Source of the DNA: JBOEGW01 sp050633625
GTDB lineage: Bacteria > Pseudomonadota > Alphaproteobacteria > Rhodobacterales > Rhodobacteraceae
Direction: 5' to 3'
DNA: 64,000 bases
NCBI GenBank assembly: GCA_050633625.1
Contig: JBOEGW010000004.1
Span: 124,001 to 188,000, forward strand
Part shown: positions 8,412 through 16,962 of the stretch, piece by piece
Numbering within the stretch: position 1 is the stretch's first letter
How the letters are laid out: every line of letters begins with the position of its first letter
Notes under the pieces: model-generated
Databases searched by the model: none
The model's input: the letters and a program-made list of their open reading frames with translations, nothing else
Told to the model about the DNA's origin: nothing
Program-made: the position numbers and the translations under genes

Positions 8412-9692
8412 ATGCAGACGTTTTTCACCGATGAACAGCTCCAAGATCCCGGCCTTGAGCGCGCCAACGATATTCTGCGAGCTTGTGTGCATTGCGGGTT
8501 TTGCACGGCGACCTGCCCGACCTATCAGGTGCTGGGGGATGAGCTGGATAGTCCGCGCGGGCGGATTTATCTCATCAAGGACATGCTGGAAAGCGGGCGG
8601 GATGCGGATGCTGAAACCGTTAAACACGTTGATCGCTGTTTGTCTTGTCTTGCCTGTATGACGACGTGCCCCTCGGGCGTGCATTACATGCATTTGGTGG
8701 ATCACGCGCGCGCGCATATTGAGAACACCTATAAACGGCCTTTGATGGACCGAATTTTGCGCGGGGTATTGGCACGGGTCGTGCCCTTTCCCAAGCGGTT
8801 TCGGTTGGCGCTCTTGGGGGCCAAGATGGTGCGGCCGTTTCGCGCGATGATCCCGGATGCGCGGTTACGCGCGATGGTGGATATGGCGCCCAAGCACATA
8901 CCGCCCGTGAGCCGCAACGATGACGCCCAGGTGTTTCCGGCCAAAGGGAAACGAAGGAAACGGGTCGCGCTGATGACAGGGTGTGCGCAAAAGGCGCTCG
9001 ATACAGATATCAATGATGCCACGATCCGGCTATTGACGCGATTGGGCTGTGAGGTGGTTGTGGCGAAGGGGGCGGGGTGTTGTGGCGCGCTCACGCATCA
9101 TATGGGCAAAGAAAGCGCCGCCCATGGCTCAGCGATCATCAACATTAAGGCATGGATGAGGGAGCTGACCGGCGAGGGGTTGGACGCGATTGTGATCAAT
9201 ACCTCTGGCTGCGGCACCACCGTCAAGGACTATGGCCATATGTTTCGCACGACTGACTTGGCGCAAGAGGCGGCTGTCATTGCAGGCTTAGCGCGCGATG
9301 TGTCGGAAGTGTTGATGGAGCTTGAACTGCCTGAGGGCGACAAAAAGCAGCGCGTGGCCTATCATGCGGCGTGTAGTTTGCAGCATGGGCAACAGATTAA
9401 GACGCACCCCAAGACCCTTTTGAAGCGCGCTGGTTTTGAGGTGGTAGAGCCTTCGGATAGCCATCTTTGTTGCGGATCGGCGGGCACCTATAACATGTTA
9501 CAGCCGGAAATTTCTGGGCAGCTAAAGGCGCGCAAAATCGAGACGCTCGAAGCCAAGACACCGGAGATCATTGCCGCAGGCAACATCGGCTGCATGGTGC
9601 AAATCGGGTCGGGCACACAGGTGCCGGTGGTGCATACTGTTGAGCTGTTGGACTGGGCCACGGGCGGGCCAAAACCGCGCAAGCTCGGATAG
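8412..9692 (+). CDS. glcF: Glycolate oxidase iron-sulfur subunit GlcF
   Basis: A 426-residue subunit that passes electrons from the FAD subunits to the respiratory chain. Two ferredoxin-type 4Fe-4S motifs are visible near the N terminus (CVHCGFCTATCP and CLSCLACMTTCP). Two CCG-type cysteine-rich domains follow (GCAQKALD..GAGCCGAL and HAACSLQHGQ..LCCGSAGTYN). The length fits GlcF. It lies immediately downstream of the small membrane gene, and its stop is followed by a 75-nt gap to an unrelated protease gene. Confidence 0.95.
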   Translation: MQTFFTDEQLQDPGLERANDILRACVHCGFCTATCPTYQVLGDELDSPRGRIYLIKDMLESGRDADAETVKHVDRCLSCLACMTTCPSGVHYMHLVDHARAHIENTYKRPLMDRILRGVLARVVPFPKRFRLALLGAKMVRPFRAMIPDARLRAMVDMAPKHIPPVSRNDDAQVFPAKGKRRKRVALMTGCAQKALDTDINDATIRLLTRLGCEVVVAKGAGCCGALTHHMGKESAAHGSAIINIKAWMRELTGEGLDAIVINTSGCGTTVKDYGHMFRTTDLAQEAAVIAGLARDVSEVLMELELPEGDKKQRVAYHAACSLQHGQQIKTHPKTLLKRAGFEVVEPSDSHLCCGSAGTYNMLQPEISGQLKARKIETLEAKTPEIIAAGNIGCMVQIGSGTQVPVVHTVELLDWATGGPKPRKLG

Positions 9693-9767
9693 CGGTGCTG
9701 GCAAAATTGACCTTTTGCCACATTTCTGCCCCAAACGCCGGATACCCCTGTCTAAAAAAGGCAGGAT

Positions 9768-10604
9768 ATGAACATTCGACGATTTTTGCGCGCCGCTTTC
9801 ACGGGGGCTTTGTTTTGTGTTTCCGCGCCCGTGTCGGCGGGGGACAGCGGTGATTTGCGCACGCTGATGACAGGGGATGACAGCCGAGGATGGGAAGCTG
9901 TTGGCCGGTTGGATATTGCCGGGCAGGCCTTTTGTACCGGCGCCTTGATTGGCGAAAATATCGTGCTGACGGCGGCGCATTGCATGTTCGATAAAAAGAC
10001 GGGCGAGGCCTATGATCCGAGCCAGGTCGAATTCTTGGCGGGCTGGCGCAATGGGCGTGCGGCGGCGTATCGCGGGGTGCGGCGCGCCATCGTGCATCCG
10101 GCTTACAAAATCAATGGGAGCGATCAGGCGAGTAGAGTTTCGCATGATCTCGCGCTTCTAGAGTTGGACCAACCAATCCGCACCTCACGAGTCGCTCCGT
10201 TTGAAACATCGCTCGGCGCGGCGCGGGGCAATGCGGTTGGGGTTGTGTCCTATGCGCATGACCGCGCGGAAAGCCCAAGCTTGCAAGAGACCTGCCATGT
10301 TTTGGCGCGCCAAAAAGGCACTTTGGTCATGTCGTGCAATGTAGATTACGGCTCATCGGGCGCGCCGGTTTTCATGTATGAGGGGGGCGAGCCGCGCATT
10401 GTTTCGGTGGTTTCTGCGAAGGCAACTTTGCGTGATCAGCCCGTGGCGCTTGGTACAAGCCTTGATCAACAGTTGCTTGATTTACGCGCGATGTTGGATG
10501 CGAGTGATGGGCATTTTACATCCGTCACCCCAACTTCTGCCCGTTTGCCACAGGTTACGCGCCAGGGAAACGCTGGGAAATTTCAGCGCCCGCCCGGCAG
10601 CTAA
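9768..10604 (+). CDS. Secreted trypsin-like serine protease
   Basis: A 278-residue S1-family protease with an N-terminal signal peptide (hydrophobic residues ~8-22, likely cleavage after VSA-G). The catalytic triad is intact: His71 in LTAAHC, Asp127 in SHDLALLEL and Ser197 in DYGSSGAP. The usual GDSGGP is GSSGAP here, as in V8/trypsin-like bacterial exoproteases. Cys72/Cys56 and Cys176/Cys190 could form disulfides. It acts in the periplasm or outside the cell; the substrate is unknown. It appears monocistronic. Confidence 0.88.
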   Translation: MNIRRFLRAAFTGALFCVSAPVSAGDSGDLRTLMTGDDSRGWEAVGRLDIAGQAFCTGALIGENIVLTAAHCMFDKKTGEAYDPSQVEFLAGWRNGRAAAYRGVRRAIVHPAYKINGSDQASRVSHDLALLELDQPIRTSRVAPFETSLGAARGNAVGVVSYAHDRAESPSLQETCHVLARQKGTLVMSCNVDYGSSGAPVFMYEGGEPRIVSVVSAKATLRDQPVALGTSLDQQLLDLRAMLDASDGHFTSVTPTSARLPQVTRQGNAGKFQRPPGS

Positions 10605-10622
10605 TTTGGCGTCATTGCGCCA

Positions 10623-10653
10623 CTTGAAACGCTGTAAATCCTTCCCAGATATA
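10623..10653 (+). promoter_or_regulatory. Candidate sigma-32 (RpoH) promoter for hsp20
   Basis: CTTGAAA at 10623-10629, then a 14-nt spacer and CCCAGATATA at 10644-10653. This resembles the CTTGAAA / CCCCAT-T-A pattern of heat-shock sigma-factor promoters. The predicted start site would give a leader of about 80 nt to the Hsp20 gene. Confidence 0.55.
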
Positions 10654-10739
10654 GTTTGCAGGTGCCGATGATCGGGCCTGTTTTGACCGCTTGTCCCGTT
10701 TGGGAAAGCCTAACTGTATCGCTCATTGGAGGATGCCAA

Positions 10740-11195
10740 ATGCGAAATTTTGACCTTACCCCGCTTTACCGTGCCACTGTCGGTTTTGATCAAGTTGCCG
10801 ATTTGATGGACAGGGTGCTGACGAATGACGTGAGCCGCGAAAGCTACCCGCCTTACAACATCGAGAAAATTGACGAGGATGCCTGGCGCATTTCTGTAGC
10901 TGTTGCTGGGTTTTCTGAAGAAGACCTTGGTGTTGAGGTGAAAGAGAACGCGCTCTTTATCTCCGCGCGTAAAACAGGCGAGGAAGCTGAACGCACCTAT
11001 TTGCACCGTGGCATTGCGACACGCGCTTTTGAGCGCCGTTTTCATCTGGCGGATCATGTGCGCGTCACCGGGGCAGTCCATGAACACGGAATGTTGCACA
11101 TAGACTTGGTGCGTGAAGTGCCCGAGGCCCTCAAGCCACGCCGGATTGAGATTGCGTCGAGCCAGGCAATCGAAGGCGAGACCATCGAGGTGTAA
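10740..11195 (+). CDS. Hsp20-family small heat shock protein (IbpA-like)
   Basis: A 151-residue alpha-crystallin-domain chaperone that holds unfolding proteins in a refoldable state in the cytoplasm. The start MRNFDLTPLYRATVGFDQV is typical of alphaproteobacterial IbpA-type proteins. The alpha-crystallin core runs from about residue 36 to 130 (YPPYNIEKIDEDAWRISVAV, LHRGIATRAFERRFHLADHV). A C-terminal RIEI tail matches the I-x-I-like anchoring motif. ATG 10740 is preceded by GGAGGAT; the longer frame upstream overlaps the heat-shock-type promoter and is rejected. Confidence 0.93.
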   Translation: MRNFDLTPLYRATVGFDQVADLMDRVLTNDVSRESYPPYNIEKIDEDAWRISVAVAGFSEEDLGVEVKENALFISARKTGEEAERTYLHRGIATRAFERRFHLADHVRVTGAVHEHGMLHIDLVREVPEALKPRRIEIASSQAIEGETIEV

Positions 11196-11695
11196 GCCGT
11201 TGTGAGACAAAAAGGGAGGGGGGCTTTTTGGTATCCAGTCAGCCCCCTGACCCGGCACCAAGAGCGTACTGAAACTGCCAATTGCACGACAGTCAAAGAG
11301 ACGGCGGGGAACGTTGCCTTAGATGACAACCTCCAAAAAGGATCATGTTTCCATGTGAAGCCAGCTGAGCCTATTGGGACCGCGCGCTTCGAGATTGATG
11401 TTGCGAGTCTTTGCGCCCGGAAACGACCATCCCCAAAAACAATGCTGCCGGACCGCAAAAGAACGCCGCGAAGTGTTTAGGATGCCGGAAACCTATATGA
11501 CGGTGGAGTGTCATCTCGGCAAAAACGATTAGGCGCGTGTTTGCGTTGTCAACGCCACCTCAGACCGCCACGTTTTTGGCGTCCAGTTATCAGCTTGTCT
11601 TGGAGGGCTAGGAAGCCACCGTCCGAATAGTAAGCGGCTTTTGTCCCATCAAGTAGAGGTCAGAACATTGTAAAGTCACAATGTACAAAGTTCCC
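11196..11695. other. 500-bp gap without a supportable gene
   Basis: I see no protein-like reading frame here. Two structural details stand out. One is an inverted repeat (GGGGGCT at 11219-11225 with AGCCCCC at 11241-11247) shortly after the hsp20 stop, without a clear T-run on the plus strand. The other is a perfect 7+7 inverted repeat ACATTGT-N6-ACAATGT at 11665-11684, just beyond the 3' end of the convergent gabD gene, which could be a weak terminator hairpin. The rest may be decayed sequence. Confidence 0.5.
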
Positions 11696-13174
11696 TCACA
11701 CAGACATGCAGATGTATTTCATTTCCAAGTAATCCTCGATCCCGTGATGCGATCCTTCGCGGCCAAGGCCTGATTGTTTGACGCCGCCAAAGGGTGCGAC
11801 TTCGGTGGATATGATCCCGGTATTCACCCCGACAATGCCATATTCAAGTGCTTCTGCGACCTTGTAAACGCGGCTTAGGTTGTTGGCGTAGAAGTAAGAC
11901 GCCAGCCCAAAAATCGTGTCGTTCGCCTGTGCAATCACGTCATCCTCATCCTTGAACGAGAAGAGCGGCGCAAGGGGGCCAAAGGTTTCATCTCGTGCAA
12001 ATTCCATGTCACTCTTGGCACCTGTCACGATCGTTGGCTCATAAAACAATCCCCCAAGCGCATGGGGTTTGCCGCCAAGGATCACCTCAGCGCCCTTCTT
12101 CTTGGCATCTTCGACATGCTCTTCGATTTTGCGCACGGCCGCCTCAGAAATCAGCGGTCCAAGTGTGACGCCATCCTGCGTGCCGTCGCCCACTTTGAGC
12201 GCTTTGACAGCCACACGTAGCTTCTCTGCGAAAGCGTCATAGACCCCTTCTTGCACGTAAATTCTGTTTGCGCAGACGCATGTCTGCCCGTTGTTGCGGA
12301 ATTTGCACGCAATCGCCCCCTCGACGGCCGCATCCAAATCCGCGTCATCAAACACGATAAATGGGGCATTGCCGCCAAGCTCCATGGAGCATTTCATCAC
12401 TTGGTCGGCGGCTTGACGCAGCAAAATGCGCCCCACATGAGTTGATCCCGTGAAGGTCAATTTGCGCACAGTAGGGTTCTCGGTAAACTCTTTGCCGATG
12501 TCTGAGGATTGGCTGGATGTCACCACGTTAAACAGCCCCGCAGGAATCCCCGCACGCTGCGCCAAGACTGCAATCGCCAGTGCGGAAAGGGGGGTTTCTC
12601 CTGCCGGTTTGGCGACAAATCCACAGCCTGCTGCCAGCGCTGGGCCACATTTGCGGGTGATCATCGCGTTGGGGAAATTCCACGGGGTGATTGAGGCCGC
12701 AACGCCAATGGGCTGGCGGATCACCGTGAGGCGTTTGTCTGGTTGATGGCCCGGAATCGTCTCGCCATAAATGCGTTTGGCCTCCTCCGCGAACCACTCA
12801 ATGAAGGACGCACCATAGGCGATTTCCCCCTTCGCTTCGGCCAATGGCTTGCCCATTTCAGCGGTGAGAATGGCTGCCAAATCATTTTGATTTTGCATCA
12901 TCAAATCAAACCAAGCGCGCAGTACAGTCGCGCGGTCTTTCGCGGTCCTTTTCTGCCATGCCTTTTGCGCGATATTCGCCGCCTTGATCGCGCGTGCAGT
13001 TTCTGCACGCCCCAGGTCAGGCACCGCGCAAATCACCTCACCGCGCGCCGGGTTTATCACCTCGAAGGTCGCACCATTGTCAGCATCAATCCATTCCCCG
13101 CCAACATATGCGCGCGTTTGCAGCAACGATGGATCGTTGAGTGTTGATGCGAGATCGGTTGTGGTCTTGGGCAT
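11696..13174 (-). CDS. gabD: Succinate-semialdehyde dehydrogenase (NADP+)
   Basis: A 492-residue aldehyde dehydrogenase of the GabD type, converting succinate semialdehyde to succinate in GABA catabolism. Catalytic Glu266 (MELGGNAPF) and Cys299 (NNGQTCVCANR) are present, with the cofactor region ITPWNFPNAMITRK and the FTGSTHVG loop. The second Cys after the catalytic one (CVC) is typical of redox-regulated SSADHs. GGGAGG precedes the ATG. No GABA aminotransferase gene is nearby. Another aldehyde dehydrogenase occurs at 16955-18406, but its sequence class differs. Confidence 0.9.
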   Translation of the reverse strand: MPKTTTDLASTLNDPSLLQTRAYVGGEWIDADNGATFEVINPARGEVICAVPDLGRAETARAIKAANIAQKAWQKRTAKDRATVLRAWFDLMMQNQNDLAAILTAEMGKPLAEAKGEIAYGASFIEWFAEEAKRIYGETIPGHQPDKRLTVIRQPIGVAASITPWNFPNAMITRKCGPALAAGCGFVAKPAGETPLSALAIAVLAQRAGIPAGLFNVVTSSQSSDIGKEFTENPTVRKLTFTGSTHVGRILLRQAADQVMKCSMELGGNAPFIVFDDADLDAAVEGAIACKFRNNGQTCVCANRIYVQEGVYDAFAEKLRVAVKALKVGDGTQDGVTLGPLISEAAVRKIEEHVEDAKKKGAEVILGGKPHALGGLFYEPTIVTGAKSDMEFARDETFGPLAPLFSFKDEDDVIAQANDTIFGLASYFYANNLSRVYKVAEALEYGIVGVNTGIISTEVAPFGGVKQSGLGREGSHHGIEDYLEMKYICMSV

Positions 13175-13341
13175 TTTGGCCTCCCGAATGAGGATGAACA
13201 GGAACGATGCACAGAGCTGTGCCGCAGGCGCGCGCGACTGTCTACGTCATGAACGTGTTTATCAAGTGATGGCGCGCATACTCGGGGTCATTTGCAAGCA
13301 TATCGCGCGCGGCGGCAATGGCTATTCGGGGTGTCTAGGGG

Positions 13342-13896
13342 TTAACCGCCGAACTCTTCCAGTGCTTTGAAGTCGATGTCTTCGGCCAGCGCGAGCGCCG
13401 TGGCTTTGTCTTGGGCTTCGATCTGGATCATGATCCGGTTGTCAATCAATCCGGTCAACTCGCCGTCATCCCACAGGAATTTTTCGCGCCCGACACGTTC
13501 CACTTTCATGCCAAGCATCGCTGCATTTCCAATCATCCCACCAAAGGCCGTGACCATCGGGTTGTTGGCCATGATCGTCACGGACATGCTCTCTGAGCCT
13601 TTCATATACTCTGCGCTGGCCCCGACACCGCCGCCCAAAAACGCCATGCCGGCATTCATTTCCGTATCAATTTCACGACTCCACCCATCGGGAGCGGCAG
13701 GAAGGAAGGCGGTCAAGGCTTCGGTTTTCATGCCTTGAAGGAGCTGCTTGGCGTAATCAAGTTCCTCAATCGCGTAGTCAATATCACCCTCCTCATAGGC
13801 TTCCAGCGCTGAGGACAAAGTGTCGCTGACTTCATCCGCCAACAGGGGGTTCGTGGCGGCAATCAGTCCGATTGCAAAAAGAGTTGCTCGAAACAT
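13342..13896 (-). CDS. Exported hypothetical protein
   Basis: A 184-residue protein with a clean signal peptide (FRATLFAIGLIAATNPLLA, cleavage before DEVSD). The mature part is acidic, starts with a helical segment (SALEAYEEGDIDYAIEELDYAKQLL, given here only as a description of a TPR-like helix pair around residues 25-50) and contains a glycine-rich middle (FLGGGVGASAEYM). I recognise no enzyme motif. ATG 13896 has AAGGAGAC just upstream; a longer version lacks this. It has no same-strand partner within 100 bp. It is a periplasmic protein of unknown function. Confidence 0.75.
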   Translation of the reverse strand: MFRATLFAIGLIAATNPLLADEVSDTLSSALEAYEEGDIDYAIEELDYAKQLLQGMKTEALTAFLPAAPDGWSREIDTEMNAGMAFLGGGVGASAEYMKGSESMSVTIMANNPMVTAFGGMIGNAAMLGMKVERVGREKFLWDDGELTGLIDNRIMIQIEAQDKATALALAEDIDFKALEEFGG

Positions 13897-13984
13897 CGGG
13901 GTCTCCTTAAATACTTTTGCGTTCCAATTAGAATCAAGACGCCGCAACGTCTTTGATCCGCGTCAATCCCTGTTTTACCACCCG

Positions 13985-14995
13985 TTAACTGCGCGCGCCA
14001 AAGCGCGATTGCCAGGTTGGCAAAATGTCATTAGGGGCGGGCGTTGCCTCATACACGCCGCGCGCAATTGCTCGGCTCAGACAAACGGCACCCGCGTGGC
14101 ACAAGTCTAACATATCCGTTTCAGGGGTTGGTAGGGGCTGTGCACAGGTTGCGGCCGCAAAGACAAGATCGCCGTCAAAGGGGGTGTGGGAGGGCAATAA
14201 TGCGCGCGCCATACCGTCATGGGCGGAGGTGGCCAGCCGGGTGGCCTGCGCTTGCGTCAAGGTCGCATCGGTCGCGACAATCGCAATCGTGGTCGCTTCG
14301 CGCGCCGTGGCTTTCGTGCGCATCAAGGCCAAAGGATCAAAGCCCTGCACAGGGCCGCGCGCTCCGAATTCGCCCTCCACCTCAAAAGGTGCGGCCCAGA
14401 AGTTTCCGTCCGCCCCAACAGGCGAGCCCACCGCATTCACTACAACCAACGCGCCGATGGTGATCCCATTCTCAAGCACGAGAGAGGCCGACCCAAGCCC
14501 GCCTTTCACGTCCACACAGGTCGCACCACAACCCGCCCCTTGTGTGCCTAGCAAGAAGGTTTCTCCAGCCGCCTTCAGCGCGTCACCGCCGAGCGCCTTA
14601 TACGGGTTTTCCCCCCAATCCTTAGCGCCACCATTGAGTAAATCAAACACAATCGCGCCCGGCACGATTGGCACGTTTTGCCCGCCCACATCAAAGCCCC
14701 GCCCCTGCGCGCGCAATGCATCCGCCACACCAGACGCGGCGTCCAAGCCAAAAGCAGAACCGCCCGACAAAACCAACGCATCAACTTCCTGAACTGTCTT
14801 GTCCGGCGCCAAGAGATCAGTTTCGCGCGTGCCCGGCGCGCCCCCCATGACGTGAACCCCGGCGACGAAAGGCCTATCCGCCAGCAAGACCGTCGCCCCC
14901 GTCTTGATCCGCTCATCGCGCGCGTTGCCCACCTTAAGCCCAGCTACATCAGTTATCAGGTTCATCTTGCCCGGCTGCATCGCGCGCCCTTTCAT
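13985..14995 (-). CDS. P1-family (DmpA-like) peptidase, S58
   Basis: About 336 residues of the DmpA/P1 superfamily, N-terminal nucleophile aminopeptidases that self-cleave into two chains. Family features are ITDVAGLKVGNA at the N terminus, GGSAFGLDAASGV, and the KGGLGSASLVLENG segment that holds the likely autoprocessing site and nucleophilic Ser. C-terminal elements include LSRAIARGVYEA. ATG 14995 abuts the repeat at 14996-15043, which offers GGGAACA as a weak ribosome site; MNLITDV (internal Met) is an alternative. It is the last gene of the minus-strand transport operon, so hydrolysis of imported peptides or amides is a reasonable inference. Confidence 0.85.
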   Translation of the reverse strand: MKGRAMQPGKMNLITDVAGLKVGNARDERIKTGATVLLADRPFVAGVHVMGGAPGTRETDLLAPDKTVQEVDALVLSGGSAFGLDAASGVADALRAQGRGFDVGGQNVPIVPGAIVFDLLNGGAKDWGENPYKALGGDALKAAGETFLLGTQGAGCGATCVDVKGGLGSASLVLENGITIGALVVVNAVGSPVGADGNFWAAPFEVEGEFGARGPVQGFDPLALMRTKATAREATTIAIVATDATLTQAQATRLATSAHDGMARALLPSHTPFDGDLVFAAATCAQPLPTPETDMLDLCHAGAVCLSRAIARGVYEATPAPNDILPTWQSRFGARS

Positions 14996-15043
14996 TGTTC
15001 CCAAATATCCTACGGGGGTCTGGGGGTGTAAAACCCCCAGCCG
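14996..15043 (-). repeat. Intercistronic repeat, copy b (SDR/P1 peptidase)
   Basis: Read on the minus strand it is a hairpin (CTGGGGG, loop, CCCCCAG), then CCCCCGTAGGATATTTGGGAACA, ending at the peptidase ATG. It begins right after the stop codon of the SDR gene (TAG at 15046-15044), so the element occupies the entire intercistronic gap. Confidence 0.7.
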
Positions 15044-15772
15044 CTAAATACAGCGCCCGCCATCCACTTCCATCACCGACCCTGTGACCATCCCGGCCTC
15101 ATCAGAGCACAAAAAGCACGCAGCATTCCCCATGTCCTGTGGCGTTGAAAACCGGCCCAAGGGAATTGTTGAAATGAACTTGGCGCGCATGTCTGGCGTG
15201 TCCTCGCCCAGAAAGCTCGCCAAGAGCGGCGTTTCGCCCGCAACGGGCGCGAGCGCATTGACGCGAATTCCAAAAGGCGCAAGCTCAACCGCCATGGTTT
15301 TGGTTGCTGTGATCATCCAGCCTTTGGAGGCATTGTACCAATTGAGGTTGGGGCGCGGCGACAGCCCGGCGGTGGAGGCGATGTTGAGGATGGTGCCGCG
15401 CTGGGCCGCTTTCATCCCGGGCACAAAAGCGCGCGCCATAAGGTAAACCGATTTGGCGTTGACGGCAAAAACCCGGTCAAACTCCGCTTCGTCGACAGTT
15501 TCCATGGGTTTGGGCAAATGGGTGATGCCCGCATTGTTCACAAGAATTTCCGGGGTGCCGATGAGGGCCGCCATCTCGTTCACCGAGCTGGCCTTGCCCA
15601 CATCGACCTGCACCGCTTTGCCGCCAATCTCCTGCGCCAATGCCTCAGCGCCGTCCAAATTCAAATCCGCAACCCATACAAGCGCACCCTCAGCGGCGAA
15701 TTTGCGGGCGATGCCCGCGCCAAACCCCTGTGCGCCCCCGGTGATCAGCGCTGTTTTTCCTTCAAGTCTCAT
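15044..15772 (-). CDS. SDR-family oxidoreductase (3-oxoacyl-ACP reductase-like)
   Basis: A 242-residue classical short-chain dehydrogenase. The nucleotide-binding motif is TALITGGAQGFGAGIA near residues 6-20; the NAG motif is ILVNNAGIT; the catalytic Ser, Tyr and Lys are in LNIASTAG and WYNASKGW. The Tyr-x-x-x-Lys motif reads Y-N-A-S-K. The substrate cannot be told from sequence. ATG 15772 follows GGGGGACAG; upstream ATG 15784 is an alternative. It lies 35 nt downstream of the YcaQ-like gene and belongs to the minus-strand operon. Confidence 0.88.
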   Translation of the reverse strand: MRLEGKTALITGGAQGFGAGIARKFAAEGALVWVADLNLDGAEALAQEIGGKAVQVDVGKASSVNEMAALIGTPEILVNNAGITHLPKPMETVDEAEFDRVFAVNAKSVYLMARAFVPGMKAAQRGTILNIASTAGLSPRPNLNWYNASKGWMITATKTMAVELAPFGIRVNALAPVAGETPLLASFLGEDTPDMRAKFISTIPLGRFSTPQDMGNAACFLCSDEAGMVTGSVMEVDGGRCI

Positions 15773-15807
15773 CTGTCCCCCCATTCGTTCTTTCAAGCTT
15801 GCGGGTT

Positions 15808-16962
15808 TTAGCCCCGTAAACAAGCCCATTCGACGGATTGCAGCCCGGCCATGCGGCGCATTCGGTCCAGCTCGGCGTCAAGCCGCTCGGCGCGGGTCTT
15901 TGATGTGCGCACCCCCGGCTCAGGCCAATATCCGGTCACCCGCATCGCCCCGCTTTTGCGGTCTGCTTTCAGCTCCAGCCGGGCGACAAACCGATCCCCT
16001 TCGAGCACCGGATAAACGTAGTAGCCATATTGGCGTTTGGCGGGTGGCACGAACATTTCGTTGCGATAGGCAAGCCCATACAGCCGTTCAAGACGCGTGC
16101 GATCGCGGATCAAAGGATCGAAGGGATTGAGGATGCGCAGGCGTTTTCCGGGTGTGGGCGCGGCCTCCAAAAGCCTGCGCCAATCGGGGCGGGCGAAGGC
16201 AGCATAGTGGCTGCCATCTGCGGTCTCGACTTTGATCGGTTCCAGATCAGCGCGCTTGATCCACTCGGTTGTTTGTGCCGTGGTCGTGGCGTCCCAGAAT
16301 TGTTTGATCTCGGTCTTTGTCCCGAAACCAAGCCGCGTTATAGCGGCACTGTGCAGCACGTCTTGATGCGCTGGATCATCATGGCCCAACGCGGGGTTGC
16401 CATCGAAAATCCGGCTTCCCAGATCATAATATTTCTCAAAAGCAGCTCTGTGGCTGGTGCCAAGTTCGCCCGCGTACCACATTTGATCGAGCGCCTTTTT
16501 ATGCGGCGGGCGTGCCCACATTTCTTTTGGGCCTTCGATCTTGCTGTCAAAGGCGCGCGTTGAGAGCGGCCCTTCCGCAAGGATGCGGTCCTTAATGCGG
16601 GTAATTTCCTTTTGTCCAAGGCCCGATTGGTACCAACTCGCCCGCGCGGCGCGGCTGCCAAGGCGGTGAAACTGCCCGGCCCAATGGGGCAGGATATCTT
16701 TGTGGATGAGCGATGCGTCATGGGTGAAATGTTCAAACAGCGCGCGGGCTTCGAGGTGGGGCCAAATCGCCTCTTCACGGTAGGTGGGAAGGCGCGTCCA
16801 CATGATGTGGTCCTGCGCGCGGATCACGTTGCGGATGGTGTCGATTTGCACGAACCCAAGCGCCTTGATCACCTCAAGCGGGTCTTTGGGCGCGCAGCCG
16901 ATCAGGTTTTGTGCCTGCCAAAGCGCGCGGGCTTCTTGGTTACAAATGATGGTGTCACCCAT
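15808..16962 (-). CDS. YcaQ/AlkX-like winged-helix DNA glycosylase
   Basis: A 384-residue protein of the HTH_42 (YcaQ/AlkZ) family of DNA glycosylases that unhook interstrand crosslinks and remove bulky N-alkyl lesions. The catalytic Q-x-D motif of the YcaQ branch is present (FVQID, Gln39 and Asp41). Other hallmarks are LPTYREEAIWPHL, the middle PLSTRAFD winged-helix region and the C-terminal FDPLIRDRTRLERLY and FVPPAKRQYGYYVYPVL segments. ATG 16962 overlaps the preceding aldehyde dehydrogenase gene by 8 bp; the longer frame upstream is only a shadow of that gene. Confidence 0.9.
   Translation of the reverse strand: MGDTIICNQEARALWQAQNLIGCAPKDPLEVIKALGFVQIDTIRNVIRAQDHIMWTRLPTYREEAIWPHLEARALFEHFTHDASLIHKDILPHWAGQFHRLGSRAARASWYQSGLGQKEITRIKDRILAEGPLSTRAFDSKIEGPKEMWARPPHKKALDQMWYAGELGTSHRAAFEKYYDLGSRIFDGNPALGHDDPAHQDVLHSAAITRLGFGTKTEIKQFWDATTTAQTTEWIKRADLEPIKVETADGSHYAAFARPDWRRLLEAAPTPGKRLRILNPFDPLIRDRTRLERLYGLAYRNEMFVPPAKRQYGYYVYPVLEGDRFVARLELKADRKSGAMRVTGYWPEPGVRTSKTRAERLDAELDRMRRMAGLQSVEWACLRG

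Noticed and set aside
11202..11480. A 92-codon plus-strand frame after hsp20
   Set aside because: Its amino-acid composition is not protein-like, it has no ribosome site or recognisable motif, and the surrounding region reads as non-coding in all frames.
11665..11684. Perfect inverted repeat ACATTGT-N6-ACAATGT as an operator
   Set aside because: It lies just past the 3' end of gabD with no promoter or start nearby, so a weak terminator hairpin is the more economical reading.
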